Part shown: positions 48,979-57,668 of the stretch, piece after piece
Numbering within the stretch: position 1 is the first letter of the stretch
Layout of the letters: every line of letters begins with the position of its first letter
Source of the DNA: Lentzea flava
GTDB taxonomy: Bacteria; Actinomycetota; Actinomycetes; Mycobacteriales; Pseudonocardiaceae
DNA: 64,000 bases
Direction of reading: 5' to 3'
Assembly: GCF_014648475.1 (NCBI RefSeq)
Contig: NZ_BMRE01000001.1
Location: forward strand, 744,001 to 808,000
Program-made: the position numbers and the translations under genes
The notes under the pieces: generated by a model
Databases searched by the model: none
What the model saw: only the letters and a program-made list of their open reading frames with translations
Told to the model about the DNA's origin: nothing

Positions 48979-49806
48979 ATGCCGATCGACCCGGACGTCG
49001 CGATCGGGGCGGAACTGCCCGAGATCAAGTTCTCCTGGACGCAGTCGGACGTGCTGCTCTACCACCTGGCCCTGGGAGCCACGGAACTCCGGTACGTCTA
49101 CGAGCGGGGGCTGCGGGTGCTGCCGACGTTCGGCGTCGTCGCGCCCCGGTTCCACGAGACCGCGCCGCCCGCCGTGTCGTTCCCCGGTATCGACATCGAC
49201 CTGGCTCGGGTGCTGCACGGGACGCAGGAGATCACCGTGCACGAACCCGTCCCGGCCGAGGGCGAGGCCGTGCTGCGGACGCGGATCGCCGACGTCTGGG
49301 ACAAGGGGAAAGCCGCGGTCATCGTGCAGGAGTCGACAGCCGTGACTCCGGACGGGACTTCGCTCTACACCACGAGGTCCAGCATCTTCGCACGTGGTGA
49401 GGGCGGGTTCGGCGGGTCGCGCGGGCCTTCCCAGAAGGTCGAGATGCCGTCGCGTGAACCAGACGCGGTGATCGAGACGCCCACGTTGCCGCAGCAGGCG
49501 TACCTGTATCGGCTGTGCGGAGACAGGAACCCGTTGCACGCCGATCCGGAGTTCGCGCAGCGGGTCGGCTTCGACCGGCCGATCCTGCACGGGCTCTGCA
49601 CGTACGGCGTGGTGTGCAAGGCCGTGATCGACGCACTGCTCGACGGGCCGGAGCAGGTGCTGTCGTTCGGCGCGAAGTTCGCGGGGGTGGTGTTCCCCGG
49701 CGAGACGCTGACGACGCGGGTGTGGCGGGACGGTTCACGGCTCCTGCTGACGACTTCCGCCGCGGACCGCGCCGTGCTCACCGACGCGGTGCTCAACCTT
49801 CGCTGA
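48979..49806 (+). CDS. MaoC-like enoyl-CoA hydratase (ChsH3 / Rv3538-like)
   Basis: 275-aa double hot-dog protein. The C-terminal half carries the hydratase-2 motif GDRNPLHADPEFAQRVGF (about 173-190, Asp and His catalytic) followed by PILHGLCTYG; the N-terminal half is a non-catalytic hot-dog. Homologue of Rv3538, reported as a MaoC-type hydratase of the cholesterol side chain with stereochemistry opposite to EchA19. 10 bp after kshB, last gene of the operon. Its stop overlaps the convergent HTH gene by 14 bp. Confidence 0.88.
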   Translation: MPIDPDVAIGAELPEIKFSWTQSDVLLYHLALGATELRYVYERGLRVLPTFGVVAPRFHETAPPAVSFPGIDIDLARVLHGTQEITVHEPVPAEGEAVLRTRIADVWDKGKAAVIVQESTAVTPDGTSLYTTRSSIFARGEGGFGGSRGPSQKVEMPSREPDAVIETPTLPQQAYLYRLCGDRNPLHADPEFAQRVGFDRPILHGLCTYGVVCKAVIDALLDGPEQVLSFGAKFAGVVFPGETLTTRVWRDGSRLLLTTSAADRAVLTDAVLNLR

Positions 49807-50164
49807 CCGGCGGCCGGCGCTCCAGCGCCGCGAGCCGCAGCTCCAGCTGGTCGATCCGGTGCCGCAGCAGGGTCACCTGCGCTTCGAGCCCGATCTCGCG
49901 CTCGGCCCGGCGCTGGATCCGCGGCGACTTCGCGGCGCGCTCCACCACGGCGTCCAGCGGAACCAGCCGCTGCGGGCCGTTCGGTCCGTCGACCAGGCGG
50001 GACTCGATCTCACCGTTGCGATACCAGGAACGCAGGGCAGAGCGGGACACCCCGGTCTCCGCCTCGGCCTGCGCGAGCGACACCCACGGCGTGTCCTCCA
50101 GCTGCGCGAACAGCTTCAGCTCATCCTGCCAGCGAGCGAGCCGGTCTTCCCATTCGCCTGACAT
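49793..50164 (-). CDS. Small HTH DNA-binding protein with coiled-coil tail
   Basis: 123 aa from ATG 50164 (GTG 50170 is an alternative). An HTH with SLAQAEAETGVSRSALRSWY at about residues 29-48, then YRNGEIESR and a basic stretch, then a heptad-like helix LEAQVTLLRHRIDQLELRLA (about 93-112). Resembles MerR/excisionase-type helix-turn-helix proteins. Divergent from the Clp-N gene with two dyads between them; it probably binds there. Confidence 0.75.
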   Translation of the reverse strand: MSGEWEDRLARWQDELKLFAQLEDTPWVSLAQAEAETGVSRSALRSWYRNGEIESRLVDGPNGPQRLVPLDAVVERAAKSPRIQRRAEREIGLEAQVTLLRHRIDQLELRLAALERRPPVSEG

Positions 50165-50177
50165 TGGCACACCACCC

Positions 50178-50207
50178 TGTCAGTGACACAGCATTGACAG
50201 GGTCAAT
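50178..50207. promoter_or_regulatory. Paired dyads between HTH and Clp-N genes
   Basis: TGTCA-g-TGACA (50178-50188) and ATTGAC-agg-GTCAAT (50193-50207) share the TGAC half-site. A TTGACA at 50194-50199 inside the second dyad could be a -35, but I find no matching -10. Likely operators of the adjacent HTH protein. Confidence 0.5.
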
Positions 50208-50229
50208 CATAGGCGCGCACGCTGGCTTC

Positions 50230-51180
50230 ATGTTCGAGAGATTCACCGGGGAGGCCCGCCAGGTCGTCGTCCGAGCGCAGGAGGCCTCGCGGGAGTTGCA
50301 GCACAACTACATCGGGACCGAGCACGTGCTGCTCGGCCTGTTCGACGCGCCGGCCAGCGTCGCGGCCAAGGTGCTCCACCGCGTCGGGCTCACCAAGGAG
50401 ACGGTGCGGGCGGACGTGGTCGAGATCGTCGGCGCCGGCACCGAGCCGAAGAAGGAGGGGCACATCCCCTTCACGCCGCGGGCGAAGAAGGTCCTCGAGC
50501 TGTCGTTGCGGGAGGCGCTCAGCCTGAACCACAACCACATCGGGCCGGAACACGTGCTGCTCGGGCTGATCAGGGAGGGCGAGGGCGTCGCTGCCCAGAT
50601 CATCGTGCGGCACGCCGAGGACCTCGACCGCGTGCGCAGACTCGTGCTGGCCGAGATGACCGAACCGGCCACCCGCACGCAGAAGTCCACCACGGCGGCG
50701 GAGGAGGCGTTCTCCGCCGCGGAGGCGCTGGCCGGCGCGGGCCCGGTCGGCAGCCACCACCTGCTGGAGGCCCTGGTGAGGTCCGAGGGCAGCATGGCGG
50801 CCCGCGTGCTCGCCGACCTCGGCGTCGATCCGGAGGCCATCGCCGCGAAGATCGACGAGCTCGACCCGGAGAGCACCACCGACGCCACCCCCGAGGAGGT
50901 CGCGGCGCGCAGGATGGAGCTGCGGCTGACCGAGGACGAGGTGCACCTCGTGTTCCGCGACGAGCAGACCCTCGACCTCATGCGGCGCGTCACCGAGCTG
51001 ACCGGCGGTCCTGTTCGCGGCACCGGTCCCGTCGCCGGCGACTTCGTTCCACTGTGGACGTCGACCAACGAGCTGCTGCACAAGCTGCTCGGGTACCTCC
51101 AGCCGGAGCAGGAGAACGAGCCCAAGGGGCTGCTGACCCTGGTGCGCAAGGTCATGCGCGACCGGCTACGACGCGCCTAG
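50230..51180 (+). CDS. Clp N-terminal-domain protein (ClpC-N-like, no ATPase)
   Basis: 316 aa. Starts with the ClpC N-domain FERFTGEARQVVVRAQEASR, repeated unit NYIGTEHVLLGLF and NHNHIGPEHVLLGLIREGEG (about 30-110), then a third degenerate Clp-N-like repeat (GSHHLLEALVRSEGSMAARV, about 180-200). No Walker motifs, so it cannot unfold proteins by itself; it may bind substrates or inhibit/adapt ClpC. The start at ATG 50230 fits the family N-terminus. Not a sterol gene. Ends 15 bp inside the convergent ltp2. Confidence 0.82.
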   Translation: MFERFTGEARQVVVRAQEASRELQHNYIGTEHVLLGLFDAPASVAAKVLHRVGLTKETVRADVVEIVGAGTEPKKEGHIPFTPRAKKVLELSLREALSLNHNHIGPEHVLLGLIREGEGVAAQIIVRHAEDLDRVRRLVLAEMTEPATRTQKSTTAAEEAFSAAEALAGAGPVGSHHLLEALVRSEGSMAARVLADLGVDPEAIAAKIDELDPESTTDATPEEVAARRMELRLTEDEVHLVFRDEQTLDLMRRVTELTGGPVRGTGPVAGDFVPLWTSTNELLHKLLGYLQPEQENEPKGLLTLVRKVMRDRLRRA

Positions 51181-52308
51181 CACGAGACCGCTCGTCGGGA
51201 CGCCGGTGCCGGCGGTGACCAGGACGTGCTCGACGTCCGCGACCTGGTTCACCGCGGTGCCGCGCACCTGGCGCACGCCCTCGGCGATGCCGTTCATGCC
51301 GTGCAGATAGGCCTCGCCGAGCTGGCCGCCGTGCGGGTTGAGCGGCAGGTCACCGTCCAGTTCCAGAGCACCGGACGCCACGAAGTCCTTGGCCTCGCCC
51401 CTGCCGCAGAAACCCAGCTCTTCCAGCTGGACCAGCACGAACGGCGTGAAGTGGTCGTAGAGCACGGCGACGTCCACATCGGACGGACCGATGCCCGACC
51501 TCTCCCACAGCCCGCGTGCCACCACGCCCATCTCGGGCAGCCTGGTCAGGTCGTCGCGGTAGTAGCTCGTCATCGTGAACTGGTCGGGACCGCTCCCCTG
51601 CGTGGCTGCCTTGACGTGCGCGGGCTTCTGCGGCAGATCGCGGGCGCGGTCCGCCGAGGTGACGACCAACGCCACCCCGCCGTCGGTCTCCTGGCAGCAG
51701 TCGAGCAGCCGCAGCGGTTCGGCGATCCAGCGGGAGGCCTGGTGATCGTCGAGGGTGATCGGCCTGTTGTGGAACCACGCGTGCGGGTTCGTGGCGGCGT
51801 GCTTGCGGTCGATCACCGCGATCCGGCCGAAGTCCTCGGAGGTCGCGCCGTACTCGTGCATGTAGCGGCGGGCGAACATGGCGACCATCGCGGCCGGAGT
51901 GCCCAGGCCCATCGGGTACGACCAGCTGTTGTCGATGTTCGCGGCGGCCGCCGTCTGCACCTGGCCGAACCGGTGGCCCGAGCGTTCATTGAACGCGCGG
52001 TAGCACACGACGACCTTCGCCGCGCCGGTTTCGACGGCCATGGCGGCCTGCTGGACGGTCGCGCACGCCGCACCGCCGCCGTAGTGGACGCGACTGAAGA
52101 ACGTCAGCTCCGGGATGCCGAGCTCACGGGCGACCGCGATCTCGGCGTTGGTGTCCATGGTGAAGCTGACCAGACCGTCCACATCGGAGGGTGTGAGACC
52201 GGCGTCCCGCAGAGCGGCGCTGACCGCCTCGGCGGCCAGCTGGAGCTCGCTGCGCCCGGAGTTCTTGGAGAAGTCGGTCGCGCCGATGCCCACAATCGCG
52301 GCGTTCAT
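51166..52308 (-). CDS. ltp2: SCP2-thiolase-like aldolase Ltp2
   Basis: 380-aa thiolase-fold aldolase: AAIVGIGATDFSKNSGRSEL, VHYGGGAACATVQQAAMA, LYDHFTPFVLVQLEELGFC (Tyr-containing active-site loop) and LNPHGGQLGEAYLHGMNGI. Known role: retro-aldol release of propionyl-CoA from the 17-hydroxy C22 side-chain CoA ester, leaving the 17-ketosteroid, in complex with the DUF35 domain of ChsH2. ATG 52308 overlaps chsH1 (ATGA). Last gene of the operon from fadE34. Confidence 0.94.
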   Translation of the reverse strand: MNAAIVGIGATDFSKNSGRSELQLAAEAVSAALRDAGLTPSDVDGLVSFTMDTNAEIAVARELGIPELTFFSRVHYGGGAACATVQQAAMAVETGAAKVVVCYRAFNERSGHRFGQVQTAAAANIDNSWSYPMGLGTPAAMVAMFARRYMHEYGATSEDFGRIAVIDRKHAATNPHAWFHNRPITLDDHQASRWIAEPLRLLDCCQETDGGVALVVTSADRARDLPQKPAHVKAATQGSGPDQFTMTSYYRDDLTRLPEMGVVARGLWERSGIGPSDVDVAVLYDHFTPFVLVQLEELGFCGRGEAKDFVASGALELDGDLPLNPHGGQLGEAYLHGMNGIAEGVRQVRGTAVNQVADVEHVLVTAGTGVPTSGLVLGAS

Positions 52309-52688
52309 GCCGGAACCTCGATCTTCACGATGCCGGTGACGTGGTCGCCGTGCCCGGTCCTGCCGACGACCTCGATGGTCAGGTCCTGCTCGTCGCGTTC
52401 GACGACCTGGCCGAAGAACTTCAGCGTGTCGTAGGCGTAGCAGGGCGCGCCGAGCCGGATGTTCACCTGACGCACCAGCGCTTCCGGGCCCGCCCAGTCC
52501 GTGACGTACCGCTGCACCAGCCCGGTCGTGGTGAGGATGTTGATGAAGATGTCCTTCGAGCCGCGCTTGATCGCGAGGTCGCGGTCGTGGTGGACGTCCT
52601 GGAAGTCCCGCGTCGCGATCGCGGTGCTGATCACGAACGTCGGCGTGGCCTCGACGTGCCACTCTGGCAGGGAATCACCGGTCCGCAC
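52305..52688 (-). CDS. chsH1: Enoyl-CoA hydratase subunit ChsH1
   Basis: 127-aa single hot-dog MaoC-like subunit with the hydratase Asp/His segment TRDFQDVHHDRDLAIKRG (residues 26-43). Forms a heteromeric hydratase with the MaoC domain of ChsH2 and hydrates the C17(20) double bond. Rv3541c homologue. GTG 52688 overlaps chsH2 by 14 bp. Confidence 0.94.
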   Translation of the reverse strand: MRTGDSLPEWHVEATPTFVISTAIATRDFQDVHHDRDLAIKRGSKDIFINILTTTGLVQRYVTDWAGPEALVRQVNIRLGAPCYAYDTLKFFGQVVERDEQDLTIEVVGRTGHGDHVTGIVKIEVPA

Positions 52689-53571
52689 GGGGCCTCCAGC
52701 TCGGCATCGTCAGTTCGTCGTCGACCTTCGTGAACACGACCTCGACCGGCAGCCCGATGCTCGGTTCGCCGTCCAGTTCGCCGAGCATGCGCACGCCCTC
52801 GTCCAGCTCGACCAGGGCGATGACGAACGGGGTCTGCTTGCCGGGCACCTGCGGGTGGTGGTGCACGACGTAGCTGTAGACGACGCCGCGGCCGTCCGAG
52901 ACGAGGTACTTCGGTTTGGTGGCACCGCATTCCGGGCACATCGGGCCCGGTGGGTGGCGCAGGAGGCCGCAGCCGCCGCAGCGTTGGATGCGGAGCTCCT
53001 GGTTTCGGCAGCCCTCCCAGAAGTACTCGGTGTCGCGGTTGATCGAAGGGCGGATCGCCTGAGCTTTCTGCGGCTCGGGCTTGGTTTCCTGTTTCTCCGC
53101 AGGGCGGAACTTCAAGACCCGGAACCGCATCTCCGCCACGGCCTCGTCCCCCACGTACCAGGTGCTCCTGGTCGTGACGAACCACCCTTCTCCCAGCGCC
53201 GTCTTCTTCGGCCCGGTCACATCCTCCAAGCTCGACGTCACCGAAACGTGCTCACCTATGCGCAGGTAGCGGTGGTAGGTCTGGTCGCTGTTGGTCGCGA
53301 CCACCGACGTGAAGCCGGCCTCGTCCAGGATCTTCATCATCGCGCCGAGCGGGTCGTCCGGCGCGCGCTGGCCGTGCAGGCCGCCCATCGTCCACACCTG
53401 GACCATCGCGGGCGGCGCGACCTCGGTGTAGCCGGGGTGCCGGTCGCCGATCACCTCCAGCCAGTTGTTGATCATCGGCAGGTTGACCGGGTCGCGGGCC
53501 AGCCTCGGCGCCGATTCGCCCTGTTCGGCGATGCGCGCGGCTTCCTTCTCGATGGCAGTTTTGTCAGTCAC
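52675..53571 (-). CDS. chsH2: Hydratase/aldolase scaffold ChsH2 (MaoC-DUF35 fusion)
   Basis: 298 aa. N-terminal MaoC-like hot-dog (about 1-155), linker rich in Lys/Glu/Gln (KQETKPEPQKAQ), then a DUF35 zinc ribbon (CGGCGLLRHPPGPMCPECG, about 193-211) and OB-fold to the C-terminus. The first half pairs with ChsH1, the second binds and activates Ltp2. Rv3542c homologue. GTG 53571 overlaps the fadE29 stop (GTGA). Confidence 0.94.
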   Translation of the reverse strand: MTDKTAIEKEAARIAEQGESAPRLARDPVNLPMINNWLEVIGDRHPGYTEVAPPAMVQVWTMGGLHGQRAPDDPLGAMMKILDEAGFTSVVATNSDQTYHRYLRIGEHVSVTSSLEDVTGPKKTALGEGWFVTTRSTWYVGDEAVAEMRFRVLKFRPAEKQETKPEPQKAQAIRPSINRDTEYFWEGCRNQELRIQRCGGCGLLRHPPGPMCPECGATKPKYLVSDGRGVVYSYVVHHHPQVPGKQTPFVIALVELDEGVRMLGELDGEPSIGLPVEVVFTKVDDELTMPSWRPRADR

Positions 53572-54695
53572 CGCACCACCCTGGGAAGTCCGAGGCCGAT
53601 GTTGGCGATCAGCTCGCGCTGGATCTCGTTCACTCCCCCGCCGAACGTCAGCACGAGGTTGCGCCGTGCCTGAACGTCCAGCCACCGCACAAGTTCGGCG
53701 TCGGCACCGTGGCGTCCGACGAGCTCCTCCAGCAGCCGTCCGACGCGCTGGGTGCGGTCCGCGGCGAACACCTTGGTCGCCGACGCGTCCGCGACGGACA
53801 CCTCGCCGCCGGCGACCTGCCAGTTCAGCAGCTCGTTCACCCGGTGCACCGCCCTGGCCTCCGCCAGCGCCCGCCGCACGTCCGGTTCGTCGAGGAGCTC
53901 GCGTTCGGCTGCCCAGCGGTGGACCCGTTCCAGCAGGGCACCGATCCGGCCGGACGGGCCGAGCATCACGCGCTCGTGGTTGAGCTGGGTGGTGATCAGC
54001 CGCCAGCCCTCGTTCTCCTCGCCGACCCTGCGACTTTCGGGTACCCGGACGTCGTTGTAGTAGGTGGCGTTGACGTGGTGCGCGCCGTCGCACGTGATGA
54101 TCGGCGTCCACGAGTAGCCGGGATCCTTCGTGTCGACGATGAGGATCGTGATGCCCTTGTGCCGCGAGTCCGGCGCTCCGGTGCGGCAGGCGAGCCACAC
54201 GTAGTCCGCGTCGTGGCCGCCCGTCGTGAACGTCTTCTGCCCGTTGACGATGTAGTGGTCATCGACCCGAACCGCCTTGGTGCGCAACGCGGCCAGGTCC
54301 GTGCCCGCGTCCGGCTCGGTGTAGCCGATGGCGAAGTGGAGGTCGCCGCTGAGGATGCGCGGCAGGAAGAAGTCCTTCTGCTCCTGGGTTCCGAACGCCT
54401 GCAGCGTCGGGCCGACGGTCTGCAGCGTCACGTACGGCAGCGGCACGTCGGCGCGCGCGGCCTCGTTGACGAAGATCTGCTGCTCGACCTGCCCGAACCC
54501 CTTGCCGCCGTACTCCACCGGCCAGCCGACGCCGAGCCTGCCGTCGCGGCCGAGCCTGCGCACGAGTTCGCGGTAGGTCGCGCCGTGGCGTTCGGTGAGC
54601 ATCGCCTCGCGTTCCTCCTGGGACATGAGGTTCGCGAAGTACTCGCGCAGCTCGTCCCGTAACGCACGTTGGTCGGCGGTGAGGTCAATGAACAT
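53568..54695 (-). CDS. fadE29: Acyl-CoA dehydrogenase FadE29 (ChsE2)
   Basis: 375 aa: AIGYTEPDAGTDLAALRTKA (about 128-147), GQKTFTTGGHDADYVWL, and C-terminal LTFGGGVNEIQRELIANIG. With FadE28 forms the alpha2-beta2 ChsE1-ChsE2 enzyme that dehydrogenates the 3-carbon (C22) side-chain CoA ester, before ChsH1-ChsH2. ATG 54695; the upstream fadE28 stop overlaps by 11 bp. Confidence 0.93.
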   Translation of the reverse strand: MFIDLTADQRALRDELREYFANLMSQEEREAMLTERHGATYRELVRRLGRDGRLGVGWPVEYGGKGFGQVEQQIFVNEAARADVPLPYVTLQTVGPTLQAFGTQEQKDFFLPRILSGDLHFAIGYTEPDAGTDLAALRTKAVRVDDHYIVNGQKTFTTGGHDADYVWLACRTGAPDSRHKGITILIVDTKDPGYSWTPIITCDGAHHVNATYYNDVRVPESRRVGEENEGWRLITTQLNHERVMLGPSGRIGALLERVHRWAAERELLDEPDVRRALAEARAVHRVNELLNWQVAGGEVSVADASATKVFAADRTQRVGRLLEELVGRHGADAELVRWLDVQARRNLVLTFGGGVNEIQRELIANIGLGLPRVVR

Positions 54696-55647
54696 CGATG
54701 GCCCCCAAGCGGTGCTCCACTCCGCCGACGAACCGCGTCAGCTCCTTGGCCATGCCGTAGTAGCGGTGCATCGGGTAGGTGATGTCGAGCCCCAGACCGC
54801 CGTGCAGGTGGTGGCAGGTGTGGACGGCCGGGAGCGCTTCTGCCGCCAGCCAGTAGGCGGCGGTGGCGAGGTCGCTGTCGTCGAGGCTCCAGCAGGCGGT
54901 CAGCGCCGCGAGGTGGAGGGTGCGGGAGGCGATGTAGACGTCCGCGACCTGGCACGCGGCCGCCTGGAACGCCGACAGCGGCTTGCCGAACTGGTGGCGG
55001 GTGCCGACGTGCTGCACGGTGAGGTCGAGCGCTCCCGCGAGGACGCCGTCGGCCACCGCGCACGCGCCTGCCAGGGCGAAGCGGCGCAGGTCCTCGGCCG
55101 CGCCGGGCAGTTCCTCACCGCGAGCGCCGTCGAAGCGCACGGTTCCGTCCGAAATGGACACGCCGGGTTGCGCAGGGTCCACCACGTGGACGCCGGTGTC
55201 GGTGCTCACGAGGATTCGCCGTGCCTCGGCGGCGTGCGGCACGTTGATCTTCACGCCGAAGATCCCGTCCGGCCCTGCCTTGGTGCTCGGAACGGCCGGC
55301 AGCGGCGCCGACGGTTCGCTCAGCGCTGCCGTGAACACGCCGTGCTGCTCGGTGACCAGCGGCAGCAGCTCGTCCTGTTGCTCTTCAGTCCCGTGCGTGA
55401 CGATCGGCAGCACTCCCAACGCGAGTGTGGCCAGCGCGGGAACGTCCACCGCCCGCCGACCGACCTCGGTCAGCAGCACGGCTGTTTCCAAGACGCCGAG
55501 CCCGTCGCCACCAAGCCGTTCCGGAACGGCCAGGGACAGCAAACCCGCCTCCCCCAAGGCCTTCCAGGGGGTGTCGCTCTCGCGGCCCAGCACGTCGGCC
55601 GCCAGCGCGGCGATCTCCCGCTGGGTCTCGTCGAGCTCGAAGTCCAT
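54685..55647 (-). CDS. fadE28: Acyl-CoA dehydrogenase FadE28 (ChsE1)
   Basis: 320 aa. N-terminal loop present (VPERLGGDGLGVLETAVLLT), central barrel shortened, C-terminal HQFGKPLSAFQAAACQVADV and LHGGLGLDITYPMHRYYGMA. Obligate partner of FadE29. ATG 55647 overlaps the fadE34 stop by 1 bp (TGATG); longer readings of this frame have no start or ribosome site. Confidence 0.92.
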   Translation of the reverse strand: MDFELDETQREIAALAADVLGRESDTPWKALGEAGLLSLAVPERLGGDGLGVLETAVLLTEVGRRAVDVPALATLALGVLPIVTHGTEEQQDELLPLVTEQHGVFTAALSEPSAPLPAVPSTKAGPDGIFGVKINVPHAAEARRILVSTDTGVHVVDPAQPGVSISDGTVRFDGARGEELPGAAEDLRRFALAGACAVADGVLAGALDLTVQHVGTRHQFGKPLSAFQAAACQVADVYIASRTLHLAALTACWSLDDSDLATAAYWLAAEALPAVHTCHHLHGGLGLDITYPMHRYYGMAKELTRFVGGVEHRLGAIDVH

Positions 55648-57542
55648 CAGCTCTCCCTCGGTAGACCGAGAATCCGTTCGCCGGCGAGGTTCATCAGCAC
55701 CTGCGTCGTCCCGCCCGCGATGCTCAGGCACCGCGTCAGCAGGAACTCGTGGACCAGGTCGTTGTGCACACTCGCGTCGGGACCGAGCAGCTCGACCGCG
55801 AACTCCGCGACGTCCTGCCGCTGCCGCACCCCGACCAGCTTGCGCACGCTGGCCTCCGCGCCCGGCTCCTGCCCGCCCAGCACCCGCAGGTTCGCCCGCA
55901 GGTCCAGCGCCGCCACGGCAAGCCCCTGTGCCACCAGTTCGCCCAGCCGTTCCTGGCGGCCGGTCGCGGCAGGGGAAGCCAGCACCCGTTCCAGCGACTC
56001 GCCCAGCGACGACCCCATCGCGACCCGTTCGTTGGCGAGCGTCGTGCGCGCCAGCCGCCAGCCGTCGTTCACCTCGCCGACCACGCAGTCGTCGGGCACG
56101 AACACGTCGTCCAGGAAGACCTCGTTGAACCGGGCGTCGCCGGTGATCTCCCGCAACGGCCGCACGTCGACACCTTCTGACCGCATGTCCACCAGGAAGT
56201 ACGTGATGCCCTTGTGCTTGGGCACCGACGAGTCCGTGCGGGCGAGGCAGATCGCCCAGTCGGCCTGGTGCGCGAGCGACGTCCACACCTTCTGTCCGGT
56301 GATCCGCCAGCCGCCGTCGGCCCGCACGGCCCTGGTGCGCAACGACGCCAGGTCCGAGCCCGCCTCCGGTTCGCTGAACAGCTGGCACCAGGTGATCTCG
56401 CCGCGCAGCGTCGGCCGCACGAACCGTTCCTGCTGCTCGGCGGTTCCGTGCCGGAGGATCGTCGGGCCCGCCCAGCCGCCGATCACCAGGTCCGGCCTGC
56501 GCACCCCGGCCCGCGCGAACTCGTCGTCGATCACCAGCTGCCGTGCCGGGTCGGCGTCCAACCCGTACGGACGCGGCCAGTGCGGCACCAGGAAACCGCT
56601 GTCCGCCAGCCGTTCCCGCTGCTCCGCCGGTGCCAGCCCGGCGATCTCCTCGGCGAACGCCCGCACCTCCGGATCGCCCGCGATCTCCATGGCGTGGGAG
56701 CGACGCATGCCTTGCAGCGCCAGCTCCGCGACCCGGCGCCGCCACCGGGTGATCCCACCGGCGAGCTGCTGCAACGCGAGAGCCCGGCGCAGGTAGCGGT
56801 GGGCGTCGTGCTCCCAGGTGAACCCGATGCCGCCCAGCACCTGGATGCAGTCCTTGGCGTTGCGCACCGCCGCGTCCAGTGCCACGGCCGCCGCGACCGC
56901 CGCCGCCAGCGGATGTTCGTCTTCACCGACCGATCCGGCCGCGTCCCACGCGACCGAACTGGCCTGCTCGGCCCGGCACAGCATCTCGACGCACAGGTGC
57001 TTCACGGCCTGGAACGACCCGATGGCCCGCCCGAACTGCTGACGCTGCTTGGCATACGAGACCGCGGTGTTCAGGCACCACGCGGCGACCCCGCTCGCCT
57101 CCGCGGCCATCAACGTGACCGCGAGGTCCGTGGGGTCGCCGACCTCGGCACCGGGTTCGGTCACGACCACCGACCCCAGCGACCGCGAGAGGTCGACGGC
57201 GTCGAGCTCGGTCACCTGCGCGACGGGCGCGAGCCGCCAGGAGTCCGTTCTGACCAACACGTGCGTGGCTTCGGCCGCACCGACCACGTGTTGAGACGAG
57301 AACCCGAACCCCGCGATTCCCTCGAACTCCGGGACCAGGACGGACACCAGCGCCGTGGGCAGCAACGGCCCCGGCACGAGGTTCTCCGCGGCCCGTTCCA
57401 GCATCACCGCGAGATCGACGACGGTGCCGCCCTCCCGCACCACCTCGAAGAACCCGACCCGGACGAGGTCGGCCCACTCGCCCTTCGCGGCGTCCACGCT
57501 GTCGCGCAACGCTCGTTGTTCCCCGGTCGCGGCGATCGGCAT
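55647..57542 (-). CDS. fadE34: Fused double acyl-CoA dehydrogenase FadE34 (ChsE3)
   Basis: 631 aa, two acyl-CoA dehydrogenase units in one chain. Unit 1 (about 1-270) ends RQQFGRAIGSFQAVKHLCVE and IQVLGGIGFTWEHDAHRYLR but has a compact N-terminus without the Gly-Gly loop. Unit 2 (about 280-631) is complete: FSEPEAGSDLASLRTRAV, GQKVWTSLAHQADW, and TTQVLMNLAGERILGLP at the end. Homologue of Rv3573c, which acts on the 5-carbon (C24) side chain; that protein is about 80 residues longer. GGAGGAGG precedes ATG 57542; perfect KstR operator 30 bp upstream. Confidence 0.92.
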   Translation of the reverse strand: MPIAATGEQRALRDSVDAAKGEWADLVRVGFFEVVREGGTVVDLAVMLERAAENLVPGPLLPTALVSVLVPEFEGIAGFGFSSQHVVGAAEATHVLVRTDSWRLAPVAQVTELDAVDLSRSLGSVVVTEPGAEVGDPTDLAVTLMAAEASGVAAWCLNTAVSYAKQRQQFGRAIGSFQAVKHLCVEMLCRAEQASSVAWDAAGSVGEDEHPLAAAVAAAVALDAAVRNAKDCIQVLGGIGFTWEHDAHRYLRRALALQQLAGGITRWRRRVAELALQGMRRSHAMEIAGDPEVRAFAEEIAGLAPAEQRERLADSGFLVPHWPRPYGLDADPARQLVIDDEFARAGVRRPDLVIGGWAGPTILRHGTAEQQERFVRPTLRGEITWCQLFSEPEAGSDLASLRTRAVRADGGWRITGQKVWTSLAHQADWAICLARTDSSVPKHKGITYFLVDMRSEGVDVRPLREITGDARFNEVFLDDVFVPDDCVVGEVNDGWRLARTTLANERVAMGSSLGESLERVLASPAATGRQERLGELVAQGLAVAALDLRANLRVLGGQEPGAEASVRKLVGVRQRQDVAEFAVELLGPDASVHNDLVHEFLLTRCLSIAGGTTQVLMNLAGERILGLPRES

Positions 57543-57572
57543 GCGGCCTCCTCCAAGATGTGAAGGAGTTTA

Positions 57573-57586
57573 TAGAACGTGTTCTA
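57573..57586. promoter_or_regulatory. KstR operator 1 (fadE34 / kstR)
   Basis: TAGAACGTGTTCTA, a fully palindromic 14-mer and an exact consensus match, between fadE34 and kstR. The best site in the window. Confidence 0.92.
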
Positions 57587-57640
57587 ATTCGGGCAACAGA
57601 TCATGGCCGCCAAACCGATCGAGTACGATGGAGGGGCAGC

Positions 57641-57654
57641 TGCAACACGTTCCA
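57641..57654. promoter_or_regulatory. KstR operator 2 (kstR leader)
   Basis: TGCAACACGTTCCA matches TnnAACnnGTTnnA. It touches the kstR ribosome site AGGAGG (57654-57659), so it lies in the leader and could block elongation or a second start. Confidence 0.75.
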
Positions 57655-57668
57655 GGAGGATCATCTCC

